Translations under genes and position numbers: made by a program | Assembly (NCBI RefSeq): GCF_001536285.1 | Contig: NZ_FAOZ01000001.1 | Location: 372,001 to 436,000, forward strand | From: Parafrankia irregularis | GTDB taxonomy: Bacteria > Actinomycetota > Actinomycetes > Frankiales > Frankiaceae | DNA: 64,000 nt | Direction: 5' to 3' | Notes under the pieces: model-generated | Told to the model about the DNA's origin: nothing | Databases searched by the model: none | What the model saw: only the letters and a program-made list of their open reading frames with translations | Shown: one piece after another, positions 49,603 to 59,335 of the stretch | How positions within the stretch are numbered: the first letter of the stretch is position 1 | Layout: each line of letters begins with the position of its first letter

Positions 49603-50430
49603 CTACCAGCGCAGATCGGACACGGGGATGGACCCGTCGGGCGGCGGGCCGTCCGCCACGACGTGGCCGCTGGACAGTTCGACCACCCGGTCGGCGACCC
49701 GGGCGATCTCCCGGTTGTGGGTGACCACCAGGACCGTGCGGCCCGCGTCGGCCTGTGCTCGCAGCAGGGCGAGGATCTGCACACCGGTACCGAAGTCCAG
49801 CTCACCGGTGGGCTCGTCGGCGAGCAGGATCGGGTTGCCGGTCGCCAGGGCGCGCGCGATGGCCACCCGCTGCTGCTCACCGCCGGAGAGCTGGTGGGGG
49901 AAATGGTCGGCCCGATGGCCCAGGCCCACCTCGGCCAGCAGCCGCTCGGTGGTCTCCCGGGCCTGGCCGCGACCGGCCGCGTCGGCGCCGAAGCGTACGT
50001 TCTCCCCCGCGGTCAGCGCCGGGAACAGGTTGAACGACTGGAACACGAAGCTCACGGTCCGGCGCCGGACCTCGCGGCGGCGGCGGCGGGAGGCACCGGC
50101 CAGGTCGGCCCCGTCCAGCGTCACCGTGCCGCAGGTGGGGGTGTCGAGGGCGCCGACAAGGTTGAGCAGTGTCGTCTTCCCACAGCCCGACGGACCGAGG
50201 ATGACGATGAAGGCGGCGCCCTCCACCCGCAGGCTCACCCCGGACAGCGCGGTGACCGCCGACTCACCGGCCCCGTAGCGCCGGCCGACCCCGTCCAGCG
50301 CCAGCCGGGCGCCGGACGTGCCACTCCCGGGGATGTCCGCGTGATCCGCAGAATCCACGGAATCCGGGTGATCAGCGTCGCCACCGTTCCAGCGCACCGG
50401 CCCCCCATCGCCAGCCTGCGAACCACTCAC
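49603..50430 (-). CDS. ABC transporter ATP-binding protein, MacB/LolD type
   Basis: A 275-residue ATPase. Walker A is LGPSGCGKTTLLNLVGALD, the Q-loop is in SFVFQSFNLFPALTAGENV, the signature is HQLSGGEQQRVAIARALA, Walker B is PILLADEPTGELD and the switch His is in VLVVTHNREIARVADRV. These match the MacB/LolD subfamily that pairs with FtsX-type permeases, and the next gene is such a permease. The first 40 residues are a hydrophilic Asp/Gly/Ser/His-rich extension not usual for the family. The start is GTG. Confidence 0.93.
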   Translation of the reverse strand: MSGSQAGDGGPVRWNGGDADHPDSVDSADHADIPGSGTSGARLALDGVGRRYGAGESAVTALSGVSLRVEGAAFIVILGPSGCGKTTLLNLVGALDTPTCGTVTLDGADLAGASRRRRREVRRRTVSFVFQSFNLFPALTAGENVRFGADAAGRGQARETTERLLAEVGLGHRADHFPHQLSGGEQQRVAIARALATGNPILLADEPTGELDFGTGVQILALLRAQADAGRTVLVVTHNREIARVADRVVELSSGHVVADGPPPDGSIPVSDLRW

Positions 50431-50535
50431 AGCTAGCAGACTTTACGTCACGCAGGGTAGTCGATGTTCGGGTGTGACGGCCGGCTGTCGTCCCAGCCGG
50501 GTCAGGCCGCGGCTCAGCCGGGTCGGACCGTGGGC

Positions 50536-51726
50536 TCAGCCGGGTCGGGCCGCGACCTCGGCGTAGAGGCGGGCGGTCCGCTCGGCCACCGCGGCCCAGC
50601 CGAACTCGGCGACGGCCCGCTCCCGGCCCGCCCGGCCCATCGCGGCGGCGCGGGCGGGGTCCGCGAGCACCTCGTTGACGGCTCCCGCCAGCGCCGCGGG
50701 GTCATCCGGCGGGACGAGCAGGCCCGTCGAACCGTCCGCGACGACCTCCGGGATGCCGCCAACCCGGGAGGCGACCACCGCGGTGGCGCAGGCCATCGCC
50801 TCCAGGTTGACGATGCCCAGCGGCTCGTAGACCGACGGGCAGACGAACACGGTGGCGTGCGAGAGCAGCTGGATGACCTCGGGCTTGGCGAGCATCCCCG
50901 ACAGCCAGATCACGCCGCCGCGGCTGGCGCGCAGGCCGTCGACCAGCTCGGTGACCTCGCGGTGCAGGTCCTCGGTGTCCGGGGCGCCGGCGCAGAGCAC
51001 CAGCTGGGCGGCCGGGTCGATCGCCGCGGCGGCGCGCAGCAGGACCGGCAGGCCCTTCTGCCGGGTGATCCGGCCGACGAAGACGACATACGGGCGGTCG
51101 GGGTCCACGCCGTACCGTTCGAGGACGTCGGTGCCCGGGTCGGGGGCGTACTCGTCGGTGTCGATGCCGTTGCGGATGACGTGGACCCGCGCCGGCTCGA
51201 CCGCGGGGTAGGCGTCGAGGATGTCGGTGCGCATGCCGTCGCTGACCGCCACGACGGCCGCCGCGGACTCGATCGCGACCCGCTCGCACCAGGACGACAG
51301 CGCGTACCCGCCGCCGAGCTGTTCGGCCTTCCACGGCCGGCGCGGTTCGAGCGAGTGCGCGGTCATCACGTGCCCGATGCCCTCGACCAGCGAGATCAGG
51401 TGCCCGGCGAGGTTGGTGTACCAGGTGTGGGAGTGCACGACATCGGCGCCACCGGCCCGGTTGACCGCCGCGGCCATCGACAGGTCCATCGACGCGATCC
51501 GCAGCGCGTCGTTCGCCCCGTCGAGGGCGGGCCAGGGCCGGTGCGCCCGCACCGCGGCCGCGCCGCCACCGCCACCGTCAGCGGCGGCGGACGGAAGCTG
51601 GTCGCCCTCGTAGTGGACGGTCAGCTCCACCAGCCGGGCCAGCTCGCGGGCGAGGTACTCGACGTGTACCCCGGCACCGCCGTAGACGTTCGGCGGGAAC
51701 TCCCGGGTGAGCAGCGCGACGCGCAT
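50536..51726 (-). CDS. glgA: glycogen synthase, actinobacterial GlgA/GlgM type
   Basis: A GT4-fold glycosyltransferase of 396 residues that uses ADP-glucose to build glycogen, or maltose-1-phosphate in the GlgM pathway of mycobacteria. The N-terminus MRVALLTREFPPNVYGGAGV is typical, followed by DVVHSHTWYTNLAGHLISL, VHVIRNGIDTDEYAPDPGTD and VVFVGRITRQKGLPVLLRAA. The donor-site motif is SVYEPLGIVNLEAMACATAV, with the E-x7-E pattern. It lies downstream of glgC on the same strand, so it is very likely a glycogen or alpha-glucan unit. Nothing in the sequence decides between the two products. Confidence 0.9.
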   Translation of the reverse strand: MRVALLTREFPPNVYGGAGVHVEYLARELARLVELTVHYEGDQLPSAAADGGGGGAAAVRAHRPWPALDGANDALRIASMDLSMAAAVNRAGGADVVHSHTWYTNLAGHLISLVEGIGHVMTAHSLEPRRPWKAEQLGGGYALSSWCERVAIESAAAVVAVSDGMRTDILDAYPAVEPARVHVIRNGIDTDEYAPDPGTDVLERYGVDPDRPYVVFVGRITRQKGLPVLLRAAAAIDPAAQLVLCAGAPDTEDLHREVTELVDGLRASRGGVIWLSGMLAKPEVIQLLSHATVFVCPSVYEPLGIVNLEAMACATAVVASRVGGIPEVVADGSTGLLVPPDDPAALAGAVNEVLADPARAAAMGRAGRERAVAEFGWAAVAERTARLYAEVAARPG

Positions 51727-51773
51727 CCGCTTCTCGATCCTCCGCAGGCTCTGCGGGTATGGCAGGTTTCTTC

Positions 51774-51848
51774 GACAGGACGACAGGACGACAGGACCAC
51801 AGGACGCCGGGGCGACAGGGCGGCGGGGCGACAGGGCGGCGGGGCGGA
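51774..51848. repeat. short GC-rich tandem repeats between glgC and glgA
   Basis: Copies of an 8-base unit (GACAGGAC type) are followed by two exact 16-base units, GGGGCGACAGGGCGGC, at 51809-51824 and 51825-51840, and a partial third. They fill most of the 128-base gap between the two genes. Confidence 0.8.
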
Positions 51849-51854
51849 CGCCGG

Positions 51855-53093
51855 TCAGTCGGCGATCGTGACGCCCTTACCGACGACGGTCACGCCACCC
51901 GCGCTGACCTGGTAGCCACGATCCAGATCGTGCTTCTTGTCGACCCCGACACTCGCACCCGGAGGTACCACGACGTTCTTGTCGAGGATCGCGTCCCGGA
52001 CCACGGCGCGCCGGCCGATGACCGTGTTGTCCATCACGACCGCGTTCTCCACCGATGCCCAGGAGTTCACCCGGACACCGGGTGACAGCACCGAGCGCCG
52101 CACGGTCCCACCGGACACGATCACACCGTTGCTGACGACGCTGTCGATGGCGACACCCACCCGCCCGGGCGCGTCGTGGACGAACTTCGCCGGCGGGACG
52201 GGCGGGACGTTGGTGTAGATCGGCCAGTCGCGGTTGTACAGGTTGAACACCGGGTCGAGCGCGCACAGATCCATGTGCGCCTCGTAGTAGGAGTCGAGCG
52301 TGCCGACGTCGCGCCAGTAGCCGCGATCACGGGCGAGCGCTCCGGGCACCTCGTTGGAGGCGAAGTCGTACACCGCGGCCATGCCCCGCTCGACCAGCAT
52401 CGGGACGATGTTCCCGCCCATGTCGTGCAGGCTGTCGGAGTTCGCGGCGTCGGCGCGCAGGACGTCGATCAGCACGTCGGTGGTGAACACGTAGTTGCCC
52501 ATGGAGGCGAAGATCTCGTCCGGGCTGCCCGGCAGCCCCGGCGGATTCGCCGGCTTCTCGAGGAACTCGGTGACGGTGAGCCCGTCCGGCGCCGTGCTGA
52601 TCACCCCGAACTCGCTGCCCTCCGAGCGGGGAACCCGCAGGCCCGCGACGGTGACACCGGCTCCGGTCTCCAGATGCTGGGCGACCATCTGGCGCGGGTC
52701 CATCCGGTAGACGTGATCGGCGCCGAAGACGACGACGATGTCGGGTGACTCGTCGTGGACCAGGTTGAGCGACTGGTGGATGGCGTCGGCGCTGCCGGCG
52801 TACCACTGCGGGCCGAGGCGCTGCTGCGCCGGCACCGGGGTCACGTAGTTGCCGAGCAGGGTGCTCATCCGCCAGGTGGTGGTGATGTGCCGGTCCAGGC
52901 TGTGGCTTTTGTACTGGGTCAGCACCGCGATGCGCAGATACCCGGCGTTGACCAGGTTCGACAGCACGAAGTCGACCAGACGGTAGATGCCACCGAAAGG
53001 CACAGCCGGCTTCGCCCGGTCAGCGGTCAACGGCGCCAGCCGCCGCCCCGCGCCACCTGCCAAAACAAGACCCAGCACCCGCGGGCTGCGCAT
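51855..53093 (-). CDS. glgC: glucose-1-phosphate adenylyltransferase (ADP-glucose pyrophosphorylase)
   Basis: GlgC makes ADP-glucose from glucose-1-phosphate and ATP, the committed step of glycogen synthesis. The N-terminal nucleotidyltransferase has [20 protein letters not shown] and [20 protein letters not shown], with [16 protein letters not shown] and [12 protein letters not shown] further on. The C-terminal left-handed beta helix includes [16 protein letters not shown] and [20 protein letters not shown]. The ATG at 53093 gives 412 residues with GGGGAAG upstream; the longer frame to 53249 is not conserved. glgA follows after the repeat-filled gap. Confidence 0.95.
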   Translation of the reverse strand: MRSPRVLGLVLAGGAGRRLAPLTADRAKPAVPFGGIYRLVDFVLSNLVNAGYLRIAVLTQYKSHSLDRHITTTWRMSTLLGNYVTPVPAQQRLGPQWYAGSADAIHQSLNLVHDESPDIVVVFGADHVYRMDPRQMVAQHLETGAGVTVAGLRVPRSEGSEFGVISTAPDGLTVTEFLEKPANPPGLPGSPDEIFASMGNYVFTTDVLIDVLRADAANSDSLHDMGGNIVPMLVERGMAAVYDFASNEVPGALARDRGYWRDVGTLDSYYEAHMDLCALDPVFNLYNRDWPIYTNVPPVPPAKFVHDAPGRVGVAIDSVVSNGVIVSGGTVRRSVLSPGVRVNSWASVENAVVMDNTVIGRRAVVRDAILDKNVVVPPGASVGVDKKHDLDRGYQVSAGGVTVVGKGVTIAD

Positions 53094-53260
53094 TTTTCGG
53101 CCCGGCTTCCCCTCGTACGCCCGGATCCGGGATGGATCCGACCCGGCAGGGACCGGCCGTTCGGCAACCGGACAGGTGCTCTGGTTATGCCGAATTCCGG
53201 TCATCCCGGAGCCTACAAGGGCGCGAGGCCGCCAGTAGCTACACGTCAAAAGAGTTAACC

Positions 53261-53302
53261 GATCCAGCCGTCCCCTGTCATCGACGGGAGGACGGCTGGA
53301 TC
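53261..53302 (-). terminator. intrinsic terminator of the suf operon
   Basis: GATCCAGCCGTCC and GGACGGCTGGATC form a perfect 13-bp stem 16 bases after the sufT stop. Read on the minus strand it is followed by GGTTAACTCTTTTG, which contains a T-run. This is the most classical terminator in the window. Confidence 0.88.
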
Positions 53303-53317
53303 ACACCGGCGGGGAGA

Positions 53318-53812
53318 TCAGACGTTGAAGCCGAGCGCCCGCAACTGCTCGCGACCGTCGTCCGTGATCTTGTCCGGACCCCACGGCGGCATCCAGACCC
53401 AGTTGATCCGGACGTCGTTGACCAGGTTGTCGGGCCCGTCGACCAGGGCCGAACGGGTCTGGTCCTCGATGACGTCGGTCAGCGGGCAGGCCGCCGAGGT
53501 CAGCGTCATGTCGAGGGTGACGGTGTTGTCGTCGGCGATGTCGATGCCGTAGACGAGGCCGAGGTCGACGACGTTGATCCCCAGCTCGGGGTCGACGACG
53601 TCGCGCATGGCCTCCTCGACGTCGTCGAACGACGCCTTCTCCACGACCAGGGCCCGCTCGGCGGCCTGCGCTGCCGCAGGTGCCTGCACCGACTCGGCGG
53701 CCGCGGGCGCCTCGCTGGCAGGCGCCTCACTCACGGGCGCCTCGCTGGCGGACGCCTCGGCCGCGGACGCCGCTTCCACGGTCTCCTCGGCGGTGGCGAC
53801 GGAATCACTCAT
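53318..53812 (-). CDS. sufT: SufT-like MIP18 (DUF59) iron-sulfur assembly protein
   Basis: A 164-residue protein whose C-terminal 105 residues form a MIP18/DUF59 domain: DDVEEAMRDVVDPELGINVV, DLGLVYGIDIADDNTV, and TLTSAACPLTDVIEDQTRSA with the conserved Cys. Such proteins help mature Fe-S proteins. The N-terminal 50 residues are a low-complexity Ala/Ser/Glu/Pro stretch with repeated SEAP units and no family counterpart. AGGAG precedes the ATG at 53812. It is the last gene of the suf operon, two bases after sufU. Confidence 0.92.
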   Translation of the reverse strand: MSDSVATAEETVEAASAAEASASEAPVSEAPASEAPAAAESVQAPAAAQAAERALVVEKASFDDVEEAMRDVVDPELGINVVDLGLVYGIDIADDNTVTLDMTLTSAACPLTDVIEDQTRSALVDGPDNLVNDVRINWVWMPPWGPDKITDDGREQLRALGFNV

Positions 53813-53814
53813 GG

Positions 53815-54282
53815 TTACTTCTCCTGCTCGGGGACGGTGGCCTGAGCGGCGCCGGTGGCCTGAGCGGTCGCATCCTTCCAGGCCATCCAGGACAGCAGCG
53901 CGCACTTCACCCGGGCGGGGTACTTGGACACACCCGAGAACGCCACCGCGTCCTCCAGGACGTCCTCGTCACCTTCCTGGGTGCCGCGCGACTGCATCAG
54001 GGCCAGGAACTCACGCTCGAGCTCCAGCGCCGCCGCCACCGACTTCCCGATCACCAGGTCGGCCATCACGCTGGCCGAGGCCTGGCTGATCGAGCAGCCC
54101 TCGCTCTCGTAGGAGACGTCCGCCACGACACCGTCGGCGACGCGGACCCGCAGGGTCACCTCGTCGCCACAGGTCGGGTTGACGTGGTGCACCTCGGCGT
54201 CGAACGGGTCGCGCAGTCCACGGTGGTGCGGGTTGCGGTAGTGGTCCAGGATGATCTCCTGGTACATCGAGTCGAGCTTCAC
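53815..54282 (-). CDS. sufU: Fe-S assembly protein SufU
   Basis: SufU is a zinc protein that accepts sulfur from SufS in the Gram-positive and actinobacterial SUF system. It begins MKLDSMYQEIILDHYRNPHH. The three conserved Cys are in VNPTCGDEVTLRV, YESEGCSISQASASVMADL and RVKCALLSWMAW, with the SufU-specific insert (about 95-115) before the last. The 155 residues end in an Ala/Gln-rich tail. It overlaps sufS by 4 bases. Confidence 0.95.
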   Translation of the reverse strand: MKLDSMYQEIILDHYRNPHHRGLRDPFDAEVHHVNPTCGDEVTLRVRVADGVVADVSYESEGCSISQASASVMADLVIGKSVAAALELEREFLALMQSRGTQEGDEDVLEDAVAFSGVSKYPARVKCALLSWMAWKDATAQATGAAQATVPEQEK

Positions 54283-55604
54283 CTCAGGAAGAACCTCCTG
54301 ACCTGGTCCAGGCCTTCCACCAGGGCGTCGACCTCGGCGGTCGTCGAGTAGAGGTGGAAGGACGCCCGGGTCGTCGCGGGCACGCCGTAGCGCAGGCAGA
54401 CCGGGCGGGCGCAGTGGTGCCCGACCCGGACGGCGATGCCCTGCTCGTCGAGGATCTGACCGACGTCGTGCGGGTGCAGCGGGCGGTCGTCGGAGTCACG
54501 CAGGACGAACGAGATCGCCCCACCGCGGTCCTGCGCCGTCGGCGGGCCGATGATCCGCAGGCCCGGAACGGCCGACAGGGCGTCGATGGCGTAGGCGGTG
54601 ACCTCGTGCTCGTGCGCGGCGATGGCGCCCATGCCGAGCCCGGTCAGGTAGTCGACCGCCGCGCCGAGCCCGACCGCCTGGGAGATCATCGGCGTGCCGG
54701 CCTCGAAGCGGTGCGGCGGGGCCGCGTAGGTCGAGGCCTCCATGGTGACGACCTCGATCATCTCGCCGCCGCCGAGGAACGGGGGCATGACCTCGAGCAG
54801 CTCGCGCCGGCCCCACAGCACACCGATGCCGGTGGGCCCGCACATCTTGTGCCCGGTGAAGGCGAGGAAGTCCACCCCGAGCTCGACGACGTCGATCGGC
54901 ATGTGCGGCACCGACTGCGAGCCGTCGAGCACGGTGAGCGCACCGACCTCGCGGGCCCGGGCGACGATCTTCGCGACCGGGTTCACCGTGCCCAGGATGT
55001 TGGACTGGTGCACGAACGAGACGACCTTCGCCCGCTCGGTGATCACCTCGTCGAGGTGCGCGATGTCCAGCCGGCCGTCCTCGGTCAGCCCGATCCAGCG
55101 CAGCGTCGCGCCGGTGCGCGCGCACAGCATCTGCCACGGCACCAGGTTGGAGTGGTGCTCCATCTCGGTGATGACGACCTCGTCGCCGGGGCCGAGACGG
55201 AACCGCTCCGCCTCCGCCCCACCCGACACCGCGTTGCTCATCGCGTAGGCGACGAGGTTCAGCGCCTCGGACGAGTTCTTCGTGAACACGATCTCGCGCC
55301 GGTCGGGAGCCCCGACGAACGCGGCGATCTTGTCCCGGGCGTCCTCGTATAGGGCGGTGGCCTCTTCCGCGAGCACGTGGATGCCACGGTGGACGTTGGC
55401 GTTGTGCCGCTCGTAGTAGGCCCGCTCGGCGTCGAGGACGGCCAGCGGCTTCTGCGACGTCGCGGCGCTGTCGAGGTAGACCAGCGGCAGCCCGTCGTGC
55501 ACGGTCCGGGCCAGGATCGGGAAGTCGCGACGGACCCGCTCGACGTCGAAGCCCAAAGTGCTCGCCGCGACGGTGCCCGGCTGGCGGGTCTCGATGATCG
55601 TCAT
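54279..55604 (-). CDS. sufS: cysteine desulfurase SufS
   Basis: A PLP enzyme that removes sulfur from cysteine for Fe-S cluster assembly. The PLP-binding Lys is in FLAFTGHKMCGPTGIGVLWG (about residue 235). Substrate and active-site motifs are LVYLDSAATSQKPLAVLDA, NANVHRGIHVLAEEATALYE and the catalytic Cys in RVGHHCARPVCLRYG. The protein has 441 residues, type II (SufS) length. The ATG overlaps sufC by 4 bases and the end overlaps sufU. Confidence 0.96.
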   Translation of the reverse strand: MTIIETRQPGTVAASTLGFDVERVRRDFPILARTVHDGLPLVYLDSAATSQKPLAVLDAERAYYERHNANVHRGIHVLAEEATALYEDARDKIAAFVGAPDRREIVFTKNSSEALNLVAYAMSNAVSGGAEAERFRLGPGDEVVITEMEHHSNLVPWQMLCARTGATLRWIGLTEDGRLDIAHLDEVITERAKVVSFVHQSNILGTVNPVAKIVARAREVGALTVLDGSQSVPHMPIDVVELGVDFLAFTGHKMCGPTGIGVLWGRRELLEVMPPFLGGGEMIEVVTMEASTYAAPPHRFEAGTPMISQAVGLGAAVDYLTGLGMGAIAAHEHEVTAYAIDALSAVPGLRIIGPPTAQDRGGAISFVLRDSDDRPLHPHDVGQILDEQGIAVRVGHHCARPVCLRYGVPATTRASFHLYSTTAEVDALVEGLDQVRRFFLR

Positions 55605-56401
55605 GACACCGCCGCCGGCTGCGCGATGACCTCCGTGGCCTTGACGTACTTGTCGTAGCCGGACTCCTCCAGCTTGGCCGCGAGCTCCGGGCCACCCGCG
55701 TCGACGATCCGCCCGCCCGCCATGACGTGCACGAACTCGGGCTTCACGTAGCGCAGGATGCGGGTGTAGTGGGTGATGAGCAGGATGCCCGTCTCCCCCT
55801 TGGCCCGCACCGCCTCGATGCCACCGGAGACGATACGCAGCGCGTCGACGTCCAGGCCGGAGTCGGTCTCGTCGAGGATGGCGATCTTCGGCGCGAGCAG
55901 CGCCATCTGCAGGATCTCGTGGCGCTTCTTCTCACCGCCGGAGAAGCCCTCGTTGACGCTGCGCTCGGCGAACGCCGGGTCCATCTCCAGCCCGGCCATC
56001 GCCTCCTTGACCTCCTTGACCCACAGCCGCAGCTTCGGCGCCTCGCCGCGCACCGCTGTCGCCGACGAGCGCAGGAAGTTCGACACCGAGACGCCGGGCA
56101 CCTCGACCGGGTACTGCATCGCCAGGAAGATCCCGGCCCGCGCCCGCGCGTCGACGGACATCGCCAGGACGTCCTCGCCGTCGAGGGTCACGGTGCCCTC
56201 GGTGACGGTGTACTTCGGGTGGCCGGCGATCGAGTAGGAGAGCGTGGACTTGCCGGAGCCGTTCGGCCCCATGATCGCGTGGGTCTCGCCCTTGCGGACG
56301 GTGAGGTCGACGCCGCGCAGGATCTCGCGCGGGCCGTCCGTGTCGGTCTCGACCGACACGTGCAGGTTGCGGATCTCGAGAACAGACACCGCTGTCGTCA
56401 C
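55601..56401 (-). CDS. sufC: SUF system ATPase SufC
   Basis: The ABC-type ATPase of the SufBCD scaffold. Walker A is MGPNGSGKSTLSYSIAGHP, the signature is NEGFSGGEKKRHEILQMALL and Walker B is PKIAILDETDSGLDVDALRI, with VLLITH-type switch GILLITHYTRILRYV. It is 266 residues long. The GTG start overlaps the Rieske gene by 4 bases (GTGA) and the end overlaps sufS. It acts in the cytoplasm with SufB and SufD. Confidence 0.96.
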   Translation of the reverse strand: MTTAVSVLEIRNLHVSVETDTDGPREILRGVDLTVRKGETHAIMGPNGSGKSTLSYSIAGHPKYTVTEGTVTLDGEDVLAMSVDARARAGIFLAMQYPVEVPGVSVSNFLRSSATAVRGEAPKLRLWVKEVKEAMAGLEMDPAFAERSVNEGFSGGEKKRHEILQMALLAPKIAILDETDSGLDVDALRIVSGGIEAVRAKGETGILLITHYTRILRYVKPEFVHVMAGGRIVDAGGPELAAKLEESGYDKYVKATEVIAQPAAVS

Positions 56402-56781
56402 CCTCGCTTCGGGTTCGTGTGAAGGTCGACGAGGACGTCGTCGCCGTCGATGGTCACTGGGTAGGTGGGCACCGGTTCGATCGCCGGCAGGCTGGTCGGC
56501 TCACCCGTGGTCAGGTCGAACTGGGAGCCGTGCAACCAGCATTCGATGAGGCCGTTCTCGACCTCGCCCTCGGAGAGCATCACGTCGGCGTGCGAGCACT
56601 CGTCCCGCACGGCGTAGAACCGGCCGCCCGACCGGACGACGCACACCGGCTGGCCGTCGATCTCCACGCCGAGCGCGGACTCGTCGGCCAGGTCGGAGGC
56701 GGCGCAGGCCCGCCGCCAGCCGGTGGTGCCAGTGTCGGTGCTGGTGCTGGCCGTGCCGGCCGGGCTGTTCGACGGGGTCAT
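56398..56781 (-). CDS. Rieske-type ferredoxin of the suf operon
   Basis: A 127-residue Rieske [2Fe-2S] protein. Ligands are in RDECSHADVMLSEGEVENG and LIECWLHGSQFDLTTGEPT (CxH then CxxH). The first 25 residues are Ser/Thr/Gly-rich. Actinobacterial suf operons often carry this gene between sufD and sufC; it may supply electrons for cluster building or reduction. It overlaps both neighbours by 4 bases. Confidence 0.93.
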   Translation of the reverse strand: MTPSNSPAGTASTSTDTGTTGWRRACAASDLADESALGVEIDGQPVCVVRSGGRFYAVRDECSHADVMLSEGEVENGLIECWLHGSQFDLTTGEPTSLPAIEPVPTYPVTIDGDDVLVDLHTNPKRG

Positions 56782-57923
56782 ACGCCCACCGCCGCCAGCT
56801 CCGCCTCGACTCTCGCCATGATGCGCTCACGCAGCTCGGGGATGTCGATCCGGTCCACGATCTCGGCGAAGAAGCCGCGGACCACGAGCCGGCGCGCCTC
56901 GTCGGCGGGGATGCCGCGCGACATCAGGTAGAACAGCGACTCGTCGTCGAACCGGCCGGTGGCACTCGCGTGGCCCGCGCCGACGACCTCGCCGGTGAGG
57001 ATCTCCAGGTTGGGCACCGAGTCGGCGCGCGCGCCGTCGGTGAGCACCAGGTTGCGGTTCAGCTCGTAGGTGTCGGTGCCGACGGCGTCGGCGCCGATCA
57101 TCACGTCGCCGATCCACACCGCGTGCGCCCCGTCGCCCTGCAGCGCGCCCTTGTAGGCGACCCGGCTGCGGCAGTTCCGCGCCTGGTGGTCGACGTACAG
57201 GCGGTGCTCCTGGTGCTGGCCGGCCTCGGTGAAGAACAGGCCGTAGAGCTCGGCGTCACCGCCGGGCCCGCGGTACTCCACCGTCGGGTTGAGCCGAACC
57301 AGGTCGCCGCCGAGGGTCACGGTGAACGAGCGCAGGCGGGCGTCGCGCCCCACCGAGTAGGCGTGCGCCCCCAGGTGGACGGAGTCGTCGGCCCAGTCCT
57401 GGACGGTGACGAACGTCAGCGCGGCGCCGTGGCCGATGTACACCTCGACGTTGCCGGCGAAGGTGGCGCTGCCGACATGGTCGAGCACGACGGTCGCGGT
57501 GGCGAACGGGCCCAGCTCGACGAGCACGTGCTCATAGCTGACCCCGCCGTTGCCACCGAGGCGGATGACGACCGGCTCGGTCAGCGCCGCCTCGGCCGGG
57601 ACGGTGACGGACAGGCCGCCGTCGGACCGGGCCATGGCGAACGCGGCCGGTCGGTCGGCCGGGGTGAGCACGCGGCCGATCCGGGAGTCGGTCGGCGCCA
57701 GCCGCTCGATCTCCACGCCTTCCGGCGCGGAGACCTTCACGTCGATCCTGCTGTCGGCGGCCGGGCCGTTCAGCAGGCCGCGCAGGCGGCGCAGCGGGGT
57801 GAACCGCCACGCCTCCTCACGGCCGCCGGGTACTGCGTGGTCCTCGGGGTCACGGGACCGGACGGGACGCGGAGCTGCGCCAGCCTGCGCGGGAGGGCGT
57901 CCCGTGGCATCGATGACGGCCAT
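56778..57923 (-). CDS. sufD: Fe-S assembly protein SufD
   Basis: A beta-helical scaffold subunit that pairs with SufB. The SufBD signature regions are YTHAY-type LGAHAYSVGRDARLRSFTVT, VEYRGPGGDAELYGLFFTEA, GQHQEHRLYVDHQARNCRSR, KGALQGDGAHAVWIGDVMI and [20 protein letters not shown]. The 381 residues fit the family. Its ATG overlaps the sufB stop as TGATG. Confidence 0.95.
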   Translation of the reverse strand: MAVIDATGRPPAQAGAAPRPVRSRDPEDHAVPGGREEAWRFTPLRRLRGLLNGPAADSRIDVKVSAPEGVEIERLAPTDSRIGRVLTPADRPAAFAMARSDGGLSVTVPAEAALTEPVVIRLGGNGGVSYEHVLVELGPFATATVVLDHVGSATFAGNVEVYIGHGAALTFVTVQDWADDSVHLGAHAYSVGRDARLRSFTVTLGGDLVRLNPTVEYRGPGGDAELYGLFFTEAGQHQEHRLYVDHQARNCRSRVAYKGALQGDGAHAVWIGDVMIGADAVGTDTYELNRNLVLTDGARADSVPNLEILTGEVVGAGHASATGRFDDESLFYLMSRGIPADEARRLVVRGFFAEIVDRIDIPELRERIMARVEAELAAVGV

Positions 57924-59335
57924 CAGCCGACTGCGCCTTCCATCTGGAGCTCGATGAGCCGGTTGAGTTCGAGGGCGTACTCCATGGGCAGCTCGCGCGC
58001 GATCGGCTCGATGAAGCCACGCACCACCATCGCCATGGCCTCCTCCTCGGACAGACCACGGCTCATCAGGTAGAAGAGCTGGTCCTCGCCGACCTTGGAG
58101 ACACTGGCCTCGTGCCCGATGGAGGCGTCGTCCTCACGGACGTCGACATACGGGTAGGTGTCGGAGCGGCTGACCGTGTCGACCAGAAGCGCGTCGCACT
58201 TCACCGTCGACTTCGCGGAGTGCGAGCCCTCGTTGATCTGGACCAGGCCACGGTACGAGGTCCGGCCGCCGCCGCGGGCGACGGACTTCGACACGATGGT
58301 GGACGACGTGCGCGGCGCGGCGTGCACCATCTTGGCGCCGGCGTCCTGGTGCTGGCCCTCACCTGCGAAGGCGACCGAGAGCACCTCGCCGTGGGCCTGC
58401 TCGCCGAGCATCCACACGGCCGGGTACTTCATCGTCACCTTGGAGCCGATGTTGCCGTCGATCCACTCCATGGTGGCGCCCTCGTGGCACGCGGCCCGCT
58501 TGGTCACCAGGTTGTAGACGTTGTTCGACCAGTTCTGGATGGTCGTGTAACGGCAGCGCGCGTTCTTCTTCACGATGATCTCGACCACCGCGGAGTGCAG
58601 CGAGTCGGACGAGTAGACCGGCGCGGTGCAGCCCTCGACGTAGTGGACGTACGCGCCCTCGTCGACGATGATCAGCGTCCGCTCGAACTGGCCCATGTTC
58701 TCGGTGTTGATCCGGAAGTAGGCCTGCAGCGGGATCTCCACGTGCACGCCCGGCGGCACGTAGATGAAGGAGCCACCGGACCACACGGCGGTGTTCAGCG
58801 CGGCGAACTTGTTGTCGCCGACCGGGATCACCGAACCGAAGTACTCCTGGAAGATCTCCGGGTGCTCACGCAGGCCCGAGTCGGTGTCGAGGAAGATGAC
58901 ACCCTGCTCCTCGAGGTCCTCACGGATCTTGTGGTAGACGACCTCGGACTCGTACTGCGCCGCCACACCGGCGATCAGGCGCTGCTTCTCCGCCTCGGGG
59001 ATGCCGAGCCGGTCATAGGTGGCGCGGATGTCCTCGGGCAGCTCGTCCCAGTCGGCGGCCTGCTTCTCCGTCGAGCGGACGAAGTACTTGATGTTGTCGA
59101 AGTCGATGCCGGACAGGTCGGCGCCCCAGGTCGGCATGGGCTTGCGCTCGAACAGCTTCAGCCCCTTGAGCCGCAGATCCGTCATCCAGGACTGCTCGCT
59201 CTTCTTTGCCGAGATGCTGCGCACGACTGCTTCGGAGAGGCCGCGTTCCACGTCGACGGCGTAGGCGTCCGTGTCTGCCCAGCCGAACCGGTAGGAGCCA
59301 AGGCCCTCAAGGGCGGTCTCGGCAGAGGTGGTCAT
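57923..59335 (-). CDS. sufB: Fe-S assembly scaffold SufB
   Basis: The main scaffold on which the cluster is built in the SufBC2D complex. It is highly conserved: [80 protein letters not shown] and [20 protein letters not shown]. The ATG at 59335 (470 residues) has GGAAGG ten bases upstream and overlaps the sufR stop by 4 bases; a longer frame reaches into sufR and is not used. Confidence 0.97.
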   Translation of the reverse strand: MTTSAETALEGLGSYRFGWADTDAYAVDVERGLSEAVVRSISAKKSEQSWMTDLRLKGLKLFERKPMPTWGADLSGIDFDNIKYFVRSTEKQAADWDELPEDIRATYDRLGIPEAEKQRLIAGVAAQYESEVVYHKIREDLEEQGVIFLDTDSGLREHPEIFQEYFGSVIPVGDNKFAALNTAVWSGGSFIYVPPGVHVEIPLQAYFRINTENMGQFERTLIIVDEGAYVHYVEGCTAPVYSSDSLHSAVVEIIVKKNARCRYTTIQNWSNNVYNLVTKRAACHEGATMEWIDGNIGSKVTMKYPAVWMLGEQAHGEVLSVAFAGEGQHQDAGAKMVHAAPRTSSTIVSKSVARGGGRTSYRGLVQINEGSHSAKSTVKCDALLVDTVSRSDTYPYVDVREDDASIGHEASVSKVGEDQLFYLMSRGLSEEEAMAMVVRGFIEPIARELPMEYALELNRLIELQMEGAVG

